Source: an uncultured Bacteroidota bacterium (GTDB lineage Bacteria; Bacteroidota; Bacteroidia; Flavobacteriales; Flavobacteriaceae). Taken from it: a stretch of 5,948 nt of DNA. The notes beneath the pieces were generated by a model. The model was not told the origin of the DNA. It saw only the letters and a program-made list of their open reading frames with translations, and made no database searches. A program made the translations under genes and the position numbers. The stretch's first letter is position 1. Every line of letters starts with the position of its first letter. The DNA lies in assembly GCA_903920835.1 (NCBI GenBank), contig CAIXNQ010000137.1, positions 1-5,948 of the forward strand, in the 5' to 3' direction. Of the stretch, positions 3,984-5,948 are shown piece by piece.

Positions 3984-5948
3984 ATGATTGATAAAAAATC
4001 GTTATCAGAACGGGACATTTGCTCAAAGTTTATAACTCCTGCTTTACAAAAAGCTGGGTGGAATATTCAGACACAAGTACTTGAGGAAGTATCGTTTACT
4101 GATGGTAAAATTTATGTTCGTGGTAAACTAACCGCTCGTGGCGAACGCAAAAGAGCTGACTATTTGCTTTACTATCAAGATAATCCAATTGCAATAATTG
4201 AAGCTAAAGACAACAAACATTCTGTTCGTGCAGGGATACAACAAGCGTTGAATTATGCTCGAATATTAGATATTCCTAGTGTTTTTAGTAGTAATGGTGA
4301 TGGCTTTATTTTTCATGACAGAACGGCTACGGATGAAACTATTGAAACAGAATTATCGTTAGAGAACTTTCCTTCTCCTGAGCTATTGTGGATGAAATAC
4401 AAACTATATAAAGGAATTGTAACACCACAAGGTGAGAAAATTGCTTTGCAAAAATACTTTTCAGATGGTTCTGGAAGAAAACCAAGATATTACCAACAAA
4501 TTGCCATTAACCGAACGGTTGAAGCTATTGCCAACGGACAAAACAGAATTTTGTTAGTTATGGCAACAGGAACTGGAAAAACCTACACTGCGTTTCAAAT
4601 CATTCACAGACTTTGGAAAAGTGGTGCTAAAAAAAGAATCTTATTTCTTGCTGACAGAAATGCTTTGATTGACCAAACTAAACGTGGTGACTTCAAACAT
4701 TTTAAAGATAAAATGACAGTGGTTAAACATCGAATGATTGATAAGAGTTATGAAATTTATTTGGCGTTGTATCAAGGATTGGCAGGTGCTGATGAAGATG
4801 CTAACGCCTACAAACAATTTTCTCCTGACTTTTTTGATTTGATTATTATAGATGAGTGCCATAGAGGAAGTGCTAAAGAAGATAGTTCTTGGAGAGAAAT
4901 ATTAACCTATTTTGGAAAAGCAACTCATGTTGGTTTAACGGCTACTCCAAAGGAAACAAAAGAAACAAGTAACACCGAATATTTTGGAGAACCTGTTTAT
5001 ACGTATTCTTTGAAACAAGGAATTGATGATGGTTTCTTGGCTCCTTATAAAGTAATTCGTGTCGCTTTGAATGTAGATGCCGAAGGCTATCGACCAGAAC
5101 ATGGCAAAACCGATAAAGAAGGTAACGCTATTGAAGATAGAATTTACAATAGAAAAGACTTTGATAGAAGTTTGGTTATAGAAGAACGTACCGATGCTGT
5201 TGCCAAAAAACTAACAGAATATTTAAAAGGTTTTGACCGTTTCGCAAAAACTATAATTTTCTGTGTGGATATTGACCATGCCGAACGTATGCGCAATGCG
5301 ATTGCACGACATAATGCTGACTTGGTTGCTGTAAATTACAAATATGTAATGCAAATTACTGGCGATAATGATGAAGGTAAACGTGAATTAGACAACTTCA
5401 TTAACCCAGAAGAAAAATACCCAGTTATAGCAACCACTTCTGAATTAATGACCACTGGTGTTGATGCCCAAACCTGCAAAGTGATTGTATTGGACGCCAA
5501 CATTAATTCGATGACCAAGTTCAAACAGATTGTTGGGCGTGGTACTCGTATTAATGAAGAGTTTAATAAATTATATTTTACGATTCTAGACTTTAGAAAT
5601 GCTACTGATAATTTTGCTGACCCTGATTTTGATGGCGACCCAATTCGCGTAAAACCAATTACAGAAGATACCGATTTGAGTACTATTGTGGAGGAAGAAG
5701 AAACAGAAACTACACCAATTATAGACGATATTACTGGAGATGAGATTATGATTGTTCCTCCAGTAGTTAGAGAACCATCAGGGAGCGAAGAATACAAAGC
5801 AAGACCTAAGCAATATGTCAATGGCGTAAATGTTTCGGTATTGGTGTTCGATGACTGTGACAGCGTTTTTACTGATGACTTGGCTTTGAACATTCTCAAG
5901 GCTGCTCTTGATTCAGGTAAGACACGTAGAATTTGCTGGAATAGTGAC
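3984..5948 (+). CDS. hsdR: Type I restriction enzyme, HsdR (endonuclease/translocase) subunit, open at the right edge
   Basis: Motor and nuclease subunit of a type I restriction-modification complex. It uses ATP to translocate unmethylated DNA and cleaves it. All 655 codons to the window edge are open. The N-terminal PD-(D/E)xK nuclease is at residues ~52-75 (D59, then E73-A-K75 in IIEAK). The SF2 helicase motor follows: Walker A MATGTGKT at 193-200, LADRNALIDQ at 222-231, DECH at 290-293, LTATP at 318-322, IIFC at 424-427, TTGVD at 490-494, and QIVGRGTR at 515-522. A linker rich in acidic residues (~560-600) precedes the start of the EcoEI-type C-terminal region (YVNGVNVSVL, 611-620). Relatives of this type are about 800 residues, so the HsdM/HsdS-contacting C-terminus is missing. 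From about residue 621 the sequence no longer looks like HsdR (see the 5842-5948 entry). HsdM and HsdS are not in the window. The start is well placed 22 bp after a good promoter. Confidence 0.95.
   Translation, partial: MIDKKSLSERDICSKFITPALQKAGWNIQTQVLEEVSFTDGKIYVRGKLTARGERKRADYLLYYQDNPIAIIEAKDNKHSVRAGIQQALNYARILDIPSVFSSNGDGFIFHDRTATDETIETELSLENFPSPELLWMKYKLYKGIVTPQGEKIALQKYFSDGSGRKPRYYQQIAINRTVEAIANGQNRILLVMATGTGKTYTAFQIIHRLWKSGAKKRILFLADRNALIDQTKRGDFKHFKDKMTVVKHRMIDKSYEIYLALYQGLAGADEDANAYKQFSPDFFDLIIIDECHRGSAKEDSSWREILTYFGKATHVGLTATPKETKETSNTEYFGEPVYTYSLKQGIDDGFLAPYKVIRVALNVDAEGYRPEHGKTDKEGNAIEDRIYNRKDFDRSLVIEERTDAVAKKLTEYLKGFDRFAKTIIFCVDIDHAERMRNAIARHNADLVAVNYKYVMQITGDNDEGKRELDNFINPEEKYPVIATTSELMTTGVDAQTCKVIVLDANINSMTKFKQIVGRGTRINEEFNKLYFTILDFRNATDNFADPDFDGDPIRVKPITEDTDLSTIVEEEETETTPIIDDITGDEIMIVPPVVREPSGSEEYKARPKQYVNGVNVSVLVFDDCDSVFTDDLALNILKAALDSGKTRRICWNSD
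5842..5948 (+). other. In-frame tail unlike HsdR, resembling a phage-type ATPase Walker B segment
   Basis: The last ~35 codons read VFDDCDSVFTDDLALN, then ILKAALDSGKTRRICWNSD. A hydrophobic strand followed by DD (VLVFDDCD) has the form of a Walker B motif. The order FDDCDS...LNILKAALDS...R-I-W resembles AAA-type ATPases that I remember from tailed phages. HsdR relatives of the EcoEI type normally continue after the VNGV-x-V-x-VL segment with something like a YFD-x-x-GK / SL-x-D pattern, which is absent. The change falls near 5838-5850 and keeps the frame. An assembly chimera at a contig end is the simplest explanation; a true recombinant or divergent HsdR tail is possible. Recognition is by memory only. 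Confidence 0.5.

Noticed and set aside
5336..5899. 187-codon open frame on the minus strand within hsdR.
   Set aside because: It is antisense to well-conserved helicase motifs and has a Ser/Thr/Ile-rich composition typical of an antisense shadow. It also crosses the doubtful junction near 5842.

Overview
The window looks like part of a Bacteroidota genome, most likely Flavobacteriaceae and probably Flavobacterium or a close relative. The DNA is AT-rich, the start codons follow A-rich leaders without Shine-Dalgarno sequences, and the best promoters fit the Bacteroidota TTG / TAnnTTTG pattern. One gene is a lipoprotein of a type I associate with flavobacteria. Both ends cut through genes, so this may be a whole short contig.

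Left part, minus strand (1-2503): the N-terminal half of asparaginyl-tRNA synthetase (asnS), preceded by a complete Ig-like-domain lipoprotein gene. These look like core chromosome. A gene-free AT-rich gap (2504-2914) follows, with a terminator-like hairpin facing the minus strand.

Middle (2915-3849): a 119-residue protein with an XRE-like helix-turn-helix and a C-terminal leucine-zipper coiled coil is read leftward from a good flavobacterial promoter. Directly upstream of that promoter's -33 element lie eleven 21-bp tandem repeats plus a partial twelfth (3336-3579). They vary in sequence but never in length, so equivalent bases and the T5/A5 tracts recur about every two helical turns. I infer a regulator facing its own multi-site binding array; this is the most unusual structure in the window. 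Beyond it is a 3' gene remnant without an ATG, closed by a strong intrinsic terminator.

Right part, plus strand (3850-5948): a promoter and the large HsdR-type restriction/translocation subunit of a type I restriction-modification system, open to the window edge. HsdM and HsdS are not visible. The last ~107 bases stay in frame but stop looking like HsdR and instead resemble the Walker B region of a phage-type ATPase. This suggests an assembly chimera or, less likely, a real recombination junction.

Overall: a core minus-strand block (lipoprotein, asnS), a regulator-plus-array module at its border, and an accessory defence locus on the other side.
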